The notes: generated by a model from the sequence alone, not told the origin. 64,000 nucleotides of DNA from JANRLF01 sp033762815 (GCA_033762815.1 JANRLF010000007.1:62001-126000), one strand, 5' to 3'. Shown: positions 16,582 to 26,177, counted from the stretch's first letter. Translations and numbers: made by a program.

Positions 16582-18195
16582 CTACTCAATTCTCACTCTG
16601 GTCAAATCGAGCAGGTTCATTGCATTGGGTTGCATGCCCTTTACCCCTTTGCGTACAAAGCGCAGCACTTCATCATAAAACAAGGGCACTATGGGAGCTT
16701 CTTCCAAAACCAACCTATCCATTTCCTGATATAGGGCATAGCGTTTAGCATCATCGTTTTCGTTCAGCGAAGCGGCATACAGACTATCGAACCGCACATT
16801 ACGGAAGCGGGTATAATTGGGCGGAGCAGCATTAGGCCCATAAAACAATGACAGGTAGTTTTCCGCATCGGCATAGTCGGCAATCCATGAAGCACGGAAA
16901 AATTCGGCTTTCGACTTTGACATCAATTCACGCTGAAAGGCTGGGGGCACTGTTTCCAAAACCACCTCTATGCCAATATCTTTCAATTGGTTGGCAATAA
17001 AATTGGTCAAGTCCTGATAGCTGGCATTGGTATAGAGTTTCAATTGTGGCAAGCCTTTCCCGTTAGGGTAGCCAGCCTTTGCCAGTAATTGCCTAGCCTT
17101 TTCCGGGTCATAGCCATAACCTTTCACTTTCCCCGCATCGAAAGAGGGTAACCCAAATGGCACAAAGCCTGCATCTGCTGGCCTGCCCACGTTGTTGCGT
17201 AAATACTTTATCATGGCGGCCCTGTCAAAACCACAATTGATAGCCTGGCGTACTTCCTTTTTGCGCAAAGGGCTATTAGTCGGCAATAAGCTATCGTTCA
17301 CCAAAAAGCCCAAGTACTCTGTGTTGAGGTAAGGGATTTTGTACAAATCGATTTTAGCCGATTGCTTTCCCTGTAGCTTCCCTTCCTTGGTTAATAAGTC
17401 ATTGATAGTGCTGGCATCAATGCCGGAAATAAAATCCAAATCGCCCTGCATAAACTTCAGGTACTCCGACTGCTTGCTTTTGATAAAAGTGATGCGTACC
17501 CCATCCAGATACGGCAATTGTTTGCCGTTTTCCTGCTCAAAATAGAGGGGGTTTTTATCCAACACCAGCACATTGTCCTCTTTCCACACCTTCAACTGGA
17601 AAGGACCCGTACCCACAGGGTGTATCCTAAACTCACGACCGTATTTTTCTGCAACTTCCTTGGGCACTACATAACAATATTGCATGGCCAAAAGACTCAG
17701 CATCGGCCTAAAAGGTGCAAGCAGCTTCAGTTGGAAAGTGCTATCATCCAATGCCGTGAAGGCTTCCTTTCCCGATATTTTACCATTGAAAATCCAAGCA
17801 CCTGGGGAGGCTACAGAAGGGTCAATTATACGGCTTAAACTATAGACTACGTCATTGGCAGTAAATAATCTTCCCTTGTTTTCAACAAAAGCTTCATGGT
17901 CATGGAAGCGCACGTCTGTCCTTAAATGGAAAGTGTAGGTAAGGCCATCGTCCGATATTTCCCAGGCTTTAGCCAAAGCGGGTTGCAGGTTCAGTTGTTC
18001 ATCAAATTTTACCAAGCCATTGTAAAGCAGGTTAATGGCCCAAATATTGGCTTGGTCGCGGGCAAAAGCAGGATCCAGTGAAGTAATGCCTGAAGCTTGG
18101 TTATAACGGAAAACTTTCAATTGCCCCCGTTCTTTCCCACCATTGCAGGAAGTAAGTACAAAGCATATAGCCCAAAGCCAAATAAGGTGTTTCAT
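16582..18195 (-). CDS. Oligopeptide/solute-binding lipoprotein, SBP family 5 (OppA-like)
   Basis: 537 residues from ATG 18195. The longer frame starts upstream of the likely promoter and is rejected. The lipoprotein signal is MKHLIWLWAICFVLTSC. SBP_5 features include SGITSLDPAFARDQANIWAINLLYNGLV, HLRTDVRFHD, and HPVGTGPFQLKVW, with a C-terminal RFRNVRFDSLY. Family members hand peptides or similar solutes to an ABC permease, but no permease or ATPase gene is adjacent here. It could serve a transporter encoded elsewhere, or act alone as a surface or periplasmic lipoprotein. Confidence 0.88.
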   Translation of the reverse strand: MKHLIWLWAICFVLTSCNGGKERGQLKVFRYNQASGITSLDPAFARDQANIWAINLLYNGLVKFDEQLNLQPALAKAWEISDDGLTYTFHLRTDVRFHDHEAFVENKGRLFTANDVVYSLSRIIDPSVASPGAWIFNGKISGKEAFTALDDSTFQLKLLAPFRPMLSLLAMQYCYVVPKEVAEKYGREFRIHPVGTGPFQLKVWKEDNVLVLDKNPLYFEQENGKQLPYLDGVRITFIKSKQSEYLKFMQGDLDFISGIDASTINDLLTKEGKLQGKQSAKIDLYKIPYLNTEYLGFLVNDSLLPTNSPLRKKEVRQAINCGFDRAAMIKYLRNNVGRPADAGFVPFGLPSFDAGKVKGYGYDPEKARQLLAKAGYPNGKGLPQLKLYTNASYQDLTNFIANQLKDIGIEVVLETVPPAFQRELMSKSKAEFFRASWIADYADAENYLSLFYGPNAAPPNYTRFRNVRFDSLYAASLNENDDAKRYALYQEMDRLVLEEAPIVPLFYDEVLRFVRKGVKGMQPNAMNLLDLTRVRIE

Positions 18196-18221
18196 GCCTA
18201 GCATATTGATAAATTGCAAAC

Positions 18222-18229
18222 CAAAGATA
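18222..18229 (-). promoter_or_regulatory. TATCTTTG -7 motif of the OppA-like gene
   Basis: Exact TAnnTTTG on the minus strand, 26 nt before ATG 18195. It gives a short leader and fixes the start downstream of it. Confidence 0.5.
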
Positions 18230-18331
18230 TTCAATAGCGGTAAGGGTATTACAAGGTTTATTGACCTTGGATTGTGTATATGTTGTTAGTAAATTGGCTT
18301 TAGGCTGTCTTAACCACTTTGTGTTTTGTCG

Positions 18332-18369
18332 TATCTTTATGGTTGCGAAAGTTTATGCTATCATAAACT
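18332..18369 (+). promoter_or_regulatory. parA promoter region with a perfect 8-bp palindrome in the leader
   Basis: TATCTTTA (18332-18339) is one base off TAnnTTTG. Just after it, AGTTTATG (18350-18357) and CATAAACT (18362-18369) are exact reverse complements with a 4-nt spacer. The site would lie near the transcript start, about 30 bp before parA, and could be an operator or leader hairpin. Confidence 0.45.
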
Positions 18370-18399
18370 ATTCCTATCAACAATTTACACGAAGGACTA

Positions 18400-19209
18400 A
18401 TGGGAAAAACGATTGCACTGGCAAACCAGAAAGGCGGAGTGGGTAAAACTACCACCGCTATCAATTTGGCCGCCAGTTTAGCGGTATTGGAATATAAAAC
18501 ATTATTGATTGATGCCGACCCTCAGGCCAACTCTACCTCAGGGGTAGGCATCGACCCAAAAAATGTGCGCAGCAGTTTGTACGATTGCTTGATTAACCAA
18601 GCCAAAGCCAAAGACCTAACTCTGGAAACGGAAACGCCAAATTTGTTCCTGCTGCCGTCATCATTGGACTTGGTGGGTGCGGAGATTGAGCTTATTAACC
18701 ACCCCAATCGTGAGCGCATCATGAAAATGGTGGTGGATGAAATCAAGAATGATTTTGACTATATCATCATCGATTGCTCCCCATCTTTGGGCTTGGTAAC
18801 CGTGAATGCGCTCACTGCATCCGATTCTGTAATCATCCCTGTACAGTGCGAATATTTTGCATTGGAAGGTTTGGGCAAGCTGTTGAATACCATCAAAATC
18901 GTCCAAAATCGTTTGAATCCTGATTTGGAAATTGAGGGCATCCTCTTGACTATGTACGATAGCCGCCTGCGCCTGTCCAACCAAGTGGCCAGCGAAGTGA
19001 AGAAGCATTTTGAAGAACTGGTATTTGATACCATTATCCATCGCAATACGAAACTTGGAGAAGCCCCTAGTTTTGGCAAACCGGTTATACTGTACGATGC
19101 GGAAAGCTCAGGGTCAGTAAATTACATGAACCTAGCCCGCGAGCTATTGCAAAAAAATGACGGCACGTTGATCCGTTCCACTGATAAAATATTTGATTTC
19201 GAGGAATGA
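18400..19209 (+). CDS. parA: ParA/Soj chromosome-partitioning ATPase
   Basis: 269 residues. Deviant Walker A KGGVGKTTT (11-19), a switch region with LIDADPQANSTSGVG, and DYIIIDCSPSLGL as Walker B. It forms ATP-dependent gradients on the nucleoid that move ParB-parS complexes. The N-terminus starts directly at the P-loop strand (MGKTIALANQ), so there is no HTH extension; this is the chromosomal Soj type. It overlaps parB by 4 bp. The C-terminal tail (RSTDKIFDFEE) is acidic. Confidence 0.96.
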   Translation: MGKTIALANQKGGVGKTTTAINLAASLAVLEYKTLLIDADPQANSTSGVGIDPKNVRSSLYDCLINQAKAKDLTLETETPNLFLLPSSLDLVGAEIELINHPNRERIMKMVVDEIKNDFDYIIIDCSPSLGLVTVNALTASDSVIIPVQCEYFALEGLGKLLNTIKIVQNRLNPDLEIEGILLTMYDSRLRLSNQVASEVKKHFEELVFDTIIHRNTKLGEAPSFGKPVILYDAESSGSVNYMNLARELLQKNDGTLIRSTDKIFDFEE

Positions 19210-20099
19210 GCGCGAAGAAAGAAGATTTGGGCAAAGGCATCCGTGCCCTGTTAGGTGGTATTGAAGGCGACTTGAAAGCCAATAAATCGGTATCGGACAC
19301 TACGCTGGAAAAGGTAAGCAATGTTACCATTCCGCTCAACCAAATTGAAGTCAACCCCTTTCAGCCCCGGGCCGATTTCGATATGGCAGCCTTGCAAGAA
19401 CTGGCAGATTCCATTAAGGTGCATGGGGTGATACAGCCGCTCACCGTTCGGTCATTAGGGCCTAATAAATATCAGTTGATTGCTGGCGAGCGAAGATTGA
19501 GGGCGTCCAAAATGGCGGGTTTGGAAGTGGTACCCGTGTATATCCGTAAGGCTGATGACCAGGAAATGCTGGAAATAGCGTTAATCGAGAATATACAACG
19601 GGAAGACCTGAATGCCATGGAAGTGGCCATCAATTATCGCCGATTAATGGACGAATGCAGCCTAACCCAAGAAGAGTTGGGCGACCGGTTGGGCAAAAAC
19701 CGGGTAACCGTAACCAATTACCTTCGCTTGCTGAAATTGCCCCCCGAAATACAAAATGCCATCAAGCAAAAGGAATTGAGCATGGGGCATGCAAGGGCTA
19801 TTATCAATATTGAAGACCCTACCACCCAGTTGGCCATTTATAAAGAAGTGGTGGAAAAAGGGCTGAGCGTAAGAAAAACGGAAGAACTGGCTCGTGAGGC
19901 GCAAAACCGCAAGCCCACAACCCCAACAGCCCCAAAAAATGCCAGCTTGCCTTTAGCCTACCAAAAAATCCAAGACAAGCTTTCTTCAGCACTTTCTACC
20001 AAGGTAAGGATGAAGCCACGCAAGGGGGGCAGCGGCGAAATCGTGATTTCCTACTTTTCCGACGATGAGTTGGAGCGCATATTGGAAACACTATCGTAA
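19206..20099 (+). CDS. parB: ParB/Spo0J partition protein
   Basis: 297 residues. N-terminal ParA-contact segment (KEDLGKGIRALLGG), then the CTP-binding ParB/Srx domain with NPFQPR and AGERRLRAS. Next is ENIQREDLNAMEVA, the HTH region LTQEELGDRLGKNRVTVTNYL, and a C-terminal dimerisation domain with basic residues (MKPRKGGSGEIVI). It loads on parS and spreads as a CTP clamp. I searched by eye for the canonical parS TGTTTCACGTGAAACA and did not find one in this window. The next ORF begins 35 bp before its stop. Confidence 0.96.
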   Translation: MSAKKEDLGKGIRALLGGIEGDLKANKSVSDTTLEKVSNVTIPLNQIEVNPFQPRADFDMAALQELADSIKVHGVIQPLTVRSLGPNKYQLIAGERRLRASKMAGLEVVPVYIRKADDQEMLEIALIENIQREDLNAMEVAINYRRLMDECSLTQEELGDRLGKNRVTVTNYLRLLKLPPEIQNAIKQKELSMGHARAIINIEDPTTQLAIYKEVVEKGLSVRKTEELAREAQNRKPTTPTAPKNASLPLAYQKIQDKLSSALSTKVRMKPRKGGSGEIVISYFSDDELERILETLS

Positions 20100-20799
20100 C
20101 TTTGCCCTATTCCGTTCAATCAAATTCGCGCAGCTGAAAAACATTCAGCCATACCGTTTATTAGCCCTTTTATTTACCAGCCTGCTATGCTTTGCATGCC
20201 CCATTTGGCTGCATGCCCAAGAGGTATTTCCTGCCGATACCCCCAGGCCTGCCATTATGGATACCGCGGTGACCAATAAAGCGGTAATTGAGGATACCGT
20301 AAAAGTTGCGGTAAGGGATTCTACCGAAAAAAAGCACTCGCCAAAAAAGGCCGCCTTGTTGTCAGCAGTATGTCCTGGGCTGGGGCAAATCTATAATGGC
20401 AAGCATTGGTACTGGAAAGTACCCTTGATATATGGGGGCTTTACCGGTCTTGGTTTTGCTATAGGCATTAATGCCAGTAGGCATAGGGTTTTCAGCAATG
20501 CTTATCGTTTGGCTGCCAACGATAGCCTTATCAGTTCAGTGGAAATTGACGGACAACGGTACAGTGAGTCGCAGTTGGTGGATTTTAAAAACTATTATAA
20601 ACGAAACCGCGACATTGCCATCATCTTTACCGCCGCCATCTATGCACTCAACATTATAGATGCGGCAGTATTCGCCCACTTGTTTTACTTCGATAAGGAA
20701 ATCAACGAAAAAATATCGCTCTCCATACAACCTGAATACAGCTTACCAGCATTTGGCCAAGGAGCTTATGGGGGCATAAAAATCAGTTTACGCCTATGA
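20065..20799 (+). CDS. DUF5683 membrane protein of the parAB-dapB operon
   Basis: 244 residues if started at ATG 20065 inside parB; no later ATG precedes the hydrophobic signal (LLALLFTSLLCFACPIWLHAQ), so the start is uncertain. After a Thr/Val-rich linker comes the DUF5683 core KKAALLSAVCPGLGQIYNGKHWYWKVPLIYGG, a glycine-rich helical hairpin. Then come NYYKRNRD and a helix ALNIIDAAVFAHLF, with a beta-rich tail. Conserved in Bacteroidota between parB and dapB; function unknown. The CPGLGQIYNGK motif is shared with TM2-like small membrane domains. Confidence 0.85.
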   Translation: MSWSAYWKHYRNFALFRSIKFAQLKNIQPYRLLALLFTSLLCFACPIWLHAQEVFPADTPRPAIMDTAVTNKAVIEDTVKVAVRDSTEKKHSPKKAALLSAVCPGLGQIYNGKHWYWKVPLIYGGFTGLGFAIGINASRHRVFSNAYRLAANDSLISSVEIDGQRYSESQLVDFKNYYKRNRDIAIIFTAAIYALNIIDAAVFAHLFYFDKEINEKISLSIQPEYSLPAFGQGAYGGIKISLRL

Positions 20800-21527
20800 A
20801 AATCGCTTTACTGGGTTATGGCAAAATGGGCAAAACCATTGAAGGAATCATTTCCGAAACAGAAACACCACAACATGAAATTGTGCTGAAGATAGATGCA
20901 TATAATATAGATGAACTGACGGTTGGGAATTTGGCCAAGGCCGATGTGGCCATTGAGTTCAGCACGCCCGCTACTGCTTTCAATAATATCTTGAAGTGCT
21001 TTGATGCAGGTTTACCAGTTGTGGTTGGCACCACTGGTTGGCTCCAACATTTACCCGCTGCCAAACAACTATGCCAAGAAGGCAAGGGTACGCTATTTTA
21101 TGCATCCAACTATAGCATAGGGGTCAATATCCTTTTCGAAATTAACCGACAACTGGGGGCATTGATGGGCAAGCGCACCGAATATATCCCCGCCATACAC
21201 GAAATACACCATACGGAAAAGCTGGATGCGCCCAGTGGCACTGCTATCACTTTGGCCAATGACTTACTGGCGGTATTGCCCGGTAAGGATAAATGGGTGA
21301 ACCATGCTAGCGACTACCCCAACGAGTTGCCTATCTTTTCCTATCGAGAGCCAGGAGTACCGGGTACCCATACGGTGGTGTATGATTCGGTAGAAGACAC
21401 TATAGAAATCAAGCATGCTGCTCATTCACGTAAGGGATTTGCAAAAGGGGCCATTCTAGCCGCAGAGTGGTTGATAGGCAAGAAAGGGTACTTTGAGATG
21501 AAGGATATGCTGGCCCTAACTAGGTAG
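20796..21527 (+). CDS. dapB: 4-hydroxy-tetrahydrodipicolinate reductase DapB
   Basis: 243 residues. Rossmann start MKIALLGYGKMGKTIEG, the VVGTTGW nucleotide loop, the substrate loop HEIHHTEKLDAPSGTAI with the catalytic histidines and lysine, and a C-terminal NAD(P)-side HAAHSRKGFAKGA. It reduces dihydrodipicolinate in lysine and diaminopimelate synthesis, so it feeds peptidoglycan. Its start overlaps the DUF5683 stop by 4 bp (ATGA). Slightly short for the family, as is normal in Bacteroidota. Confidence 0.96.
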   Translation: MKIALLGYGKMGKTIEGIISETETPQHEIVLKIDAYNIDELTVGNLAKADVAIEFSTPATAFNNILKCFDAGLPVVVGTTGWLQHLPAAKQLCQEGKGTLFYASNYSIGVNILFEINRQLGALMGKRTEYIPAIHEIHHTEKLDAPSGTAITLANDLLAVLPGKDKWVNHASDYPNELPIFSYREPGVPGTHTVVYDSVEDTIEIKHAAHSRKGFAKGAILAAEWLIGKKGYFEMKDMLALTR

Positions 21528-21646
21528 TTAATTAATCTTAAGAATAGGCAGGCTTCAAAATAAATCGAAATAAGTTCGCATTTTAGCTTGCACATTGCGT
21601 CATCAACACACAAAACCGCCTGTAATAATACAAGGCATTGAATAAT

Positions 21647-23086
21647 ATGGTTTGGTTACTCCTCATTTTTGGCCCACTATTGCTTACCGTTTTGGTAACG
21701 ATGATGCTGGGCAACTTCTTCCAGAAAGCCGGCATTGACCCTGCAAAGGCCAAAGTGCCTTTCGTCAATTTCTACCTTTGGTTTCAAATACTGCAACGCA
21801 GCCCCTTATGGCTGTTGCTTATTTTGATTCCTTACGTCAATGTCATTTTGTTGATATGGCTTACTACCGAATTCCTTAAATGTTTTGACCGGTCCGATTT
21901 AAAGGCACAAGCCCTGGGTATTTTCTTTGGTTATGCTTATTTGCCCTTCTTGAATTATCGGGGGGTACGTAAATACGTGGGCAGGAAAAGGGCCAAACGG
22001 CATGTAGCTTTGGAGTGGGCAGATGCCTTATTGTTTGCCGTCGTTGCAGCTACTATTATCCGTTCTTTTGTGTTCGAGGCATACACCATTCCTACCTCTT
22101 CCATGGAAAAAACACTGTTGGTGGGCGATTATCTTTTCGTGAGTAAGTTTCATTATGGGCCGCGCATACCGATGACCCCATTGGCTATCCCTTTTGTACA
22201 CCATACCGTACCGCTGTTCAATACCAAGGCATATACTACTGCGGTTAAACTGCCGTACTATCGATTTCCCGGAATTACCAGCATTGAACGGAATGATATG
22301 GTGGTATTCAACTGGCCTATTGACCCAGGTGGCCCCAATGATAGTGAAGGAAGGCCCATCGATAAGAAGGAAAACTATATCAAGCGTTGTGTTGGCGTAC
22401 CTGACGATACCATCGAAGTACGCGATGCAGTACTTTATGTAAATGGCCATGAAGCCTTGAAACCTGAAAACTCGCAGTATTCCTATTATGTTAGAACCAA
22501 GCCGGGTATGGCCCTGCCGCAGAACTTGGTTTCGGAGTTGGATATTTCTGAAGGCCAAGTAATCACCCCGGGTGAATTTGTACTGTTTTTGACCAAAAAG
22601 GGGGCGGAACAAATGGCCCTCTCCAATGCCATTGATACTATTTACAAACGAATTGAGCCAAAAGGTGTATGGATGCGCCAACAATACAATTTCCCGCCTG
22701 ATAGTATCCATTACCCTTGGAACGTTGACAATTATGGCCCCATCGTAATACCAAAAGCTGGAGTTACCGTTAATCTTACCCCAGGCAATTATTGGATGTA
22801 TGAGCGGGTGATAGAGGTGTACGAACACAATACTATCCACTATGCCAATGGTCAAATATTCATCAACGATAAGCCGGCTACCCAGTACACTTTCAAAATG
22901 AACTATTACTGGATGATGGGCGATAACCGTCACAATAGCCAAGATTCCCGTTTTTGGGGCTTTGTACCTGAAGACCATATTGTAGGCAAGGCATGGTTTA
23001 TCTGGATGTCACAAAGCAATACTGGCAAGGGCATCCGTTGGGACAGGATATTTACCATCGTGCATAACATTGACGATAAGGAATGA
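21647..23086 (+). CDS. lepB: Signal peptidase I, first of two tandem copies
   Basis: 479 residues from ATG 21647; a TTG nine bases earlier is an alternative. N-terminal membrane helices (about 2-22 and 52-75) precede the S26 catalytic part. The nucleophile is Ser152 in PTSSMEKTLLVGDYLFVSK, and the general base is Lys246 in NYIKRCVGVPDDTIEV. The C-terminal box is YYWMMGDNRHNSQDSR. It removes signal peptides outside the inner membrane. It is much longer than E. coli LepB (324) because of about 120 extra residues between the lysine box and the GDNR box. The stop overlaps the second copy by 4 bp. Confidence 0.94.
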   Translation: MVWLLLIFGPLLLTVLVTMMLGNFFQKAGIDPAKAKVPFVNFYLWFQILQRSPLWLLLILIPYVNVILLIWLTTEFLKCFDRSDLKAQALGIFFGYAYLPFLNYRGVRKYVGRKRAKRHVALEWADALLFAVVAATIIRSFVFEAYTIPTSSMEKTLLVGDYLFVSKFHYGPRIPMTPLAIPFVHHTVPLFNTKAYTTAVKLPYYRFPGITSIERNDMVVFNWPIDPGGPNDSEGRPIDKKENYIKRCVGVPDDTIEVRDAVLYVNGHEALKPENSQYSYYVRTKPGMALPQNLVSELDISEGQVITPGEFVLFLTKKGAEQMALSNAIDTIYKRIEPKGVWMRQQYNFPPDSIHYPWNVDNYGPIVIPKAGVTVNLTPGNYWMYERVIEVYEHNTIHYANGQIFINDKPATQYTFKMNYYWMMGDNRHNSQDSRFWGFVPEDHIVGKAWFIWMSQSNTGKGIRWDRIFTIVHNIDDKE

Positions 23087-24447
23087 GCCTGTTGCTCGTC
23101 TTTGGACCTTACCTATTACTAAGTATACTCACTTATTTTGCAGCACCTGCATTTCGTTTGGCAGGCATATCCCGTTTTCAGGCTTATCTTCCTTTATTCA
23201 ATGCGGTCAACTGGTTTCAAATAGCCCGTATTAGGCCCATTATAGCCATCCTGCTGTTCATCCCCTTTATCAATCTATTTACCTGCTTGCTGTTGGTTTG
23301 GTACATAGCGGTATCTTATGAAGCATCTCCAAGCATTAACCGATTCTTGGTAGCCCTATTTTGGCCAATATTATTGCCCATTTACTTGCTTAGGGCAAAA
23401 GCCTATCGTTACGAATCATTTACCCCTTACCAGCCTAAGGGAACACTTTTCGATATGTTGTTATTCCTACTGCTTTTCCGCTGGGTTATCAACACCTTCG
23501 TTTTTATCAATTTTTCCATCCCAAGCCCTTCTATGGAAAAAACCTTCATGGTAGGCGATATGGTGATAGCGGGCAAGTTCCAATATGGGCCACGCCTGCC
23601 CATTACCCCCTTAGCACTTCCTTTTGTACACAATACCTTGCCCAATGGCAAACCAGCTTATAGCAGCAAGGTGCAATGGCCGTATTTTCGATTGTGGGGA
23701 GACAAGGTAAAAAGGAACGACGTGCTGGTATTCAATTACCCGGCACAAGACCAGTACCCGATTGACATGCGCGATTATTACATGAAGCGCTGTATTGCCC
23801 TGCCAGGCGATACCTTGCAAATCATCAAAGGGAAAGTATTGGTAAACCAACGACCCGCACCCGCACCGCCTTTGATGCAGACACAGTATTTGGTACAAAC
23901 CAATGGAAAAGAGCTGAGCATCCCTTATTTAGAAAAGCTGGGCATTCATGAAGGTGGAAAATATATGACCACACCGGGCCTATACCTTCTCAATCTATCG
24001 AAAGCAGCTTATGACAGCTTGAATGCACTACCGTTTATGGATAGCATTGTACCTTGGGTGAGCCCCTTAAATTTCTACCATTTCCAAAGTGACTATTTTC
24101 CGCAGGATGCCATCCATTTCCCTTGGAATGTAGATAACATGGGGCCTCTTGTAATTCCTAAAAAAGGGACTACCATTAAAATCAGCCCTACGAATGTGGC
24201 GCTTTACAAACGCATTATTACCGTTTATGAAGGCAATAAACTAGAGGTATTGGATGGAAAGGAAATACGTATCAACCGAAAACCTGTCACCACCTATACC
24301 TTTCAAAAAGATTATTATTGGGTAATGGGCGATAACCGCCAGAACAGCCAAGATTCCCGTTACTGGGGCTTTGTGCCCGAAGACCATATTGTAGGCAAAG
24401 CTTGGATTCAAATACGGCCACGTGAGGGTTTCCTCAAGTTTTACTGA
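23083..24447 (+). CDS. lepB: Signal peptidase I, second tandem copy
   Basis: 454 residues, the same architecture as the preceding gene and clearly a paralogue: N-terminal helices, PSPSMEKTFMVGDMVIAGKFQYG (Ser150), DYYMKRCIALPGDTLQI (Lys235), the long insertion, and YYWVMGDNRQNSQDSR. Both catalytic residues are intact, so both copies should be active and may differ in substrate range. It overlaps its twin by 4 bp at the 5' end and the convergent bshC by 7 bp at the 3' end. Confidence 0.93.
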   Translation: MSLLLVFGPYLLLSILTYFAAPAFRLAGISRFQAYLPLFNAVNWFQIARIRPIIAILLFIPFINLFTCLLLVWYIAVSYEASPSINRFLVALFWPILLPIYLLRAKAYRYESFTPYQPKGTLFDMLLFLLLFRWVINTFVFINFSIPSPSMEKTFMVGDMVIAGKFQYGPRLPITPLALPFVHNTLPNGKPAYSSKVQWPYFRLWGDKVKRNDVLVFNYPAQDQYPIDMRDYYMKRCIALPGDTLQIIKGKVLVNQRPAPAPPLMQTQYLVQTNGKELSIPYLEKLGIHEGGKYMTTPGLYLLNLSKAAYDSLNALPFMDSIVPWVSPLNFYHFQSDYFPQDAIHFPWNVDNMGPLVIPKKGTTIKISPTNVALYKRIITVYEGNKLEVLDGKEIRINRKPVTTYTFQKDYYWVMGDNRQNSQDSRYWGFVPEDHIVGKAWIQIRPREGFLKFY

Positions 24448-26045
24448 GTATCTTCTTGTAGAAACATAACTGCATTGGCAAAAGGGTCGCAAGCGGCAAT
24501 CACTTCATCTAAAAATTGCGGCCCAAAAGCGGCATACCAAGGCAGGAAATTATCATAGCGTTCCTGTGGCTGGTTGTCAGGCAACAACTTGCTTCTGATG
24601 GATTTTATCTGATTGGTGGCCGTCTCAAAATTGCGCTTTTCTGCCCTTAGCAATTTGGTTTCCAAGGCTTCCAAACTGTTCAGCATGGCTTGCTTTTGCC
24701 CTTCAACGGCCTTCTCCAGTGTTGGGTCGATAGCGGAAGCTTTGACCAGTATACTATCAAAAAGGGCAGCGGTGGCTTGCTTTTCTTTCGTCAATGCCAA
24801 ATCTTGGGCACTATGTTTCTTAACATATCCCTTTATCAATTCCTCTTCTTCCTCCATCAGTTGCGGAAAGTCCATTTCGAGCTTTTCCATTTTCTTGGCC
24901 ACTTGCTTGTCCACCAAAAAAATGGATGGACGCAATAACAGCATGGGGTAATTTACTTGGTAGTGATCAAACACCGCCTTTTGTTCGAGCCAGTAAGCCA
25001 CTTCACCACCGCCACCTATATATGCCACATTGGGCAACACCGTTTCTTGATACAAAGGCCTTAAAAAAACATTGGGACTATAGTTTTCAGGATGAGCCAA
25101 AATATCCTGTTCCATTGCCTCAGTATCAAAAGCGGTGGGGCTGTTCAATACTTGGAATTGTTTTTTATGCTCCTCCCATGTGATGCGTTCCCGGCTGTTG
25201 TTCCCCAAGTAAAAAACATTGATTTCCCTTGGCGTGGCCTGTATTTTGTATTGGCAGCGGTTGATTTCGTCTATCGTGCCCTGTACCAATCCCGATACTC
25301 GACTATTCAACACTTCGTCTGCCAGCACTTTGGCAAAAATCTGCTTCAATTGGGCATCATCCTGATCGATAATGACCACCCCATATTTGCCAAACAGTTC
25401 ATTGACCAACCTGCGGGTAGCGGTGCCCAGTGTCAAACCTTCCTGATAAGCATGGTGTAAAAGCGAAACTGCTTCTTCGGCATAGGGAAGGGAACCCAGT
25501 TTGGCAGAAATATGCGCAATCATTTCTTTAAAGCCATCCAAATCGAGGCGGCCTACAGGACCACCATGGGCGTGCTCCCATTGCAGCTTTTCGCCATAAA
25601 GGTTGATTTGGCTGATTTCTTCAAAATCATGGTCTTCGCTGCCCATCCAATAAACAGGTACAAAGTGATACTGCGGATATTGCTTGGCCAATTGACGGCA
25701 AGTATGGATGGTAGCTACTATTTTATAGATAAAAAATAGATAGCCCGTAAAAATATTGGGCTGGTGCGCAGTAGTAACGGTAAAGGTATTGCCGTCAGTT
25801 ATGGAGCGGATGTTAGTCAGTACCTGCTCGCCAGCACCTATGCTCAGGTATTGCTCTTCCAATACACGCACCAAGATTTTTCGGTCAAGGGGCTGTTGCT
25901 GTTTATCAGCAATTACCTGACTAATACTTCCTATGTTGGGCGAATACTTGTAAAAGCCTTGTAAGCAATGGGCTTCCGCTAGGTAATCTTTCACAATTCT
26001 TGAAAGGAAGCTTGCCTTTGCAACCGGTATGGATGTGCTATGCAT
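24441..26045 (-). CDS. bshC: Bacillithiol biosynthesis cysteine-adding enzyme BshC
   Basis: 534 residues, the usual length. The N-terminal Rossmann-like core has TTAHQPNIFTGYLFFIYK and VPVYWMGSEDHDFEEI, both BshC signatures, and RPLYQETVLPNVAYIGGGGE follows. A long coiled coil (about 400-500) precedes the final FLPWYAAFGPQFLDE. BshC joins cysteine to glucosaminyl-malate, the last step of bacillithiol synthesis, so this organism probably uses bacillithiol as its low-molecular-weight thiol. bshA and bshB are not in the window. Its 5' region is shared with a divergent FAD protein; a TAATTTTA near-match to the -7 box lies just upstream. Confidence 0.95.
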   Translation of the reverse strand: MHSTSIPVAKASFLSRIVKDYLAEAHCLQGFYKYSPNIGSISQVIADKQQQPLDRKILVRVLEEQYLSIGAGEQVLTNIRSITDGNTFTVTTAHQPNIFTGYLFFIYKIVATIHTCRQLAKQYPQYHFVPVYWMGSEDHDFEEISQINLYGEKLQWEHAHGGPVGRLDLDGFKEMIAHISAKLGSLPYAEEAVSLLHHAYQEGLTLGTATRRLVNELFGKYGVVIIDQDDAQLKQIFAKVLADEVLNSRVSGLVQGTIDEINRCQYKIQATPREINVFYLGNNSRERITWEEHKKQFQVLNSPTAFDTEAMEQDILAHPENYSPNVFLRPLYQETVLPNVAYIGGGGEVAYWLEQKAVFDHYQVNYPMLLLRPSIFLVDKQVAKKMEKLEMDFPQLMEEEEELIKGYVKKHSAQDLALTKEKQATAALFDSILVKASAIDPTLEKAVEGQKQAMLNSLEALETKLLRAEKRNFETATNQIKSIRSKLLPDNQPQERYDNFLPWYAAFGPQFLDEVIAACDPFANAVMFLQEDTQ

Positions 26046-26165
26046 GAAGCATAAAATTACCTATTTACTTGAAATTGGTGACTGAGGAATTTTCAGCCCT
26101 TTTCCTCTCCTTAACTGGAAAATCAACGCCTAATATTAATCTCTACTAGTTTTGTAGACTTTTCT

Positions 26166-26173
26166 TAGCTTTG
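26166..26173 (+). promoter_or_regulatory. TAGCTTTG -7 motif, 4 nt before ATG 26178
   Basis: Identical octamer and identical 4-nt spacing to the lpxD promoter, implying a leaderless transcript for the FAD protein. Confidence 0.55.
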
Positions 26174-26177
26174 CTTC

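Noticed and set aside
22028..22978. Long minus-strand ORF (316 residues) opposite the first lepB
   Set aside because: Lies wholly inside a well-supported signal peptidase gene and has no family signature; it is an antisense shadow.
18240..24450. parS site near parAB
   Set aside because: No match to TGTTTCACGTGAAACA; the CACGTG at 24417-24426 and 41267-41276 lack matching flanks.
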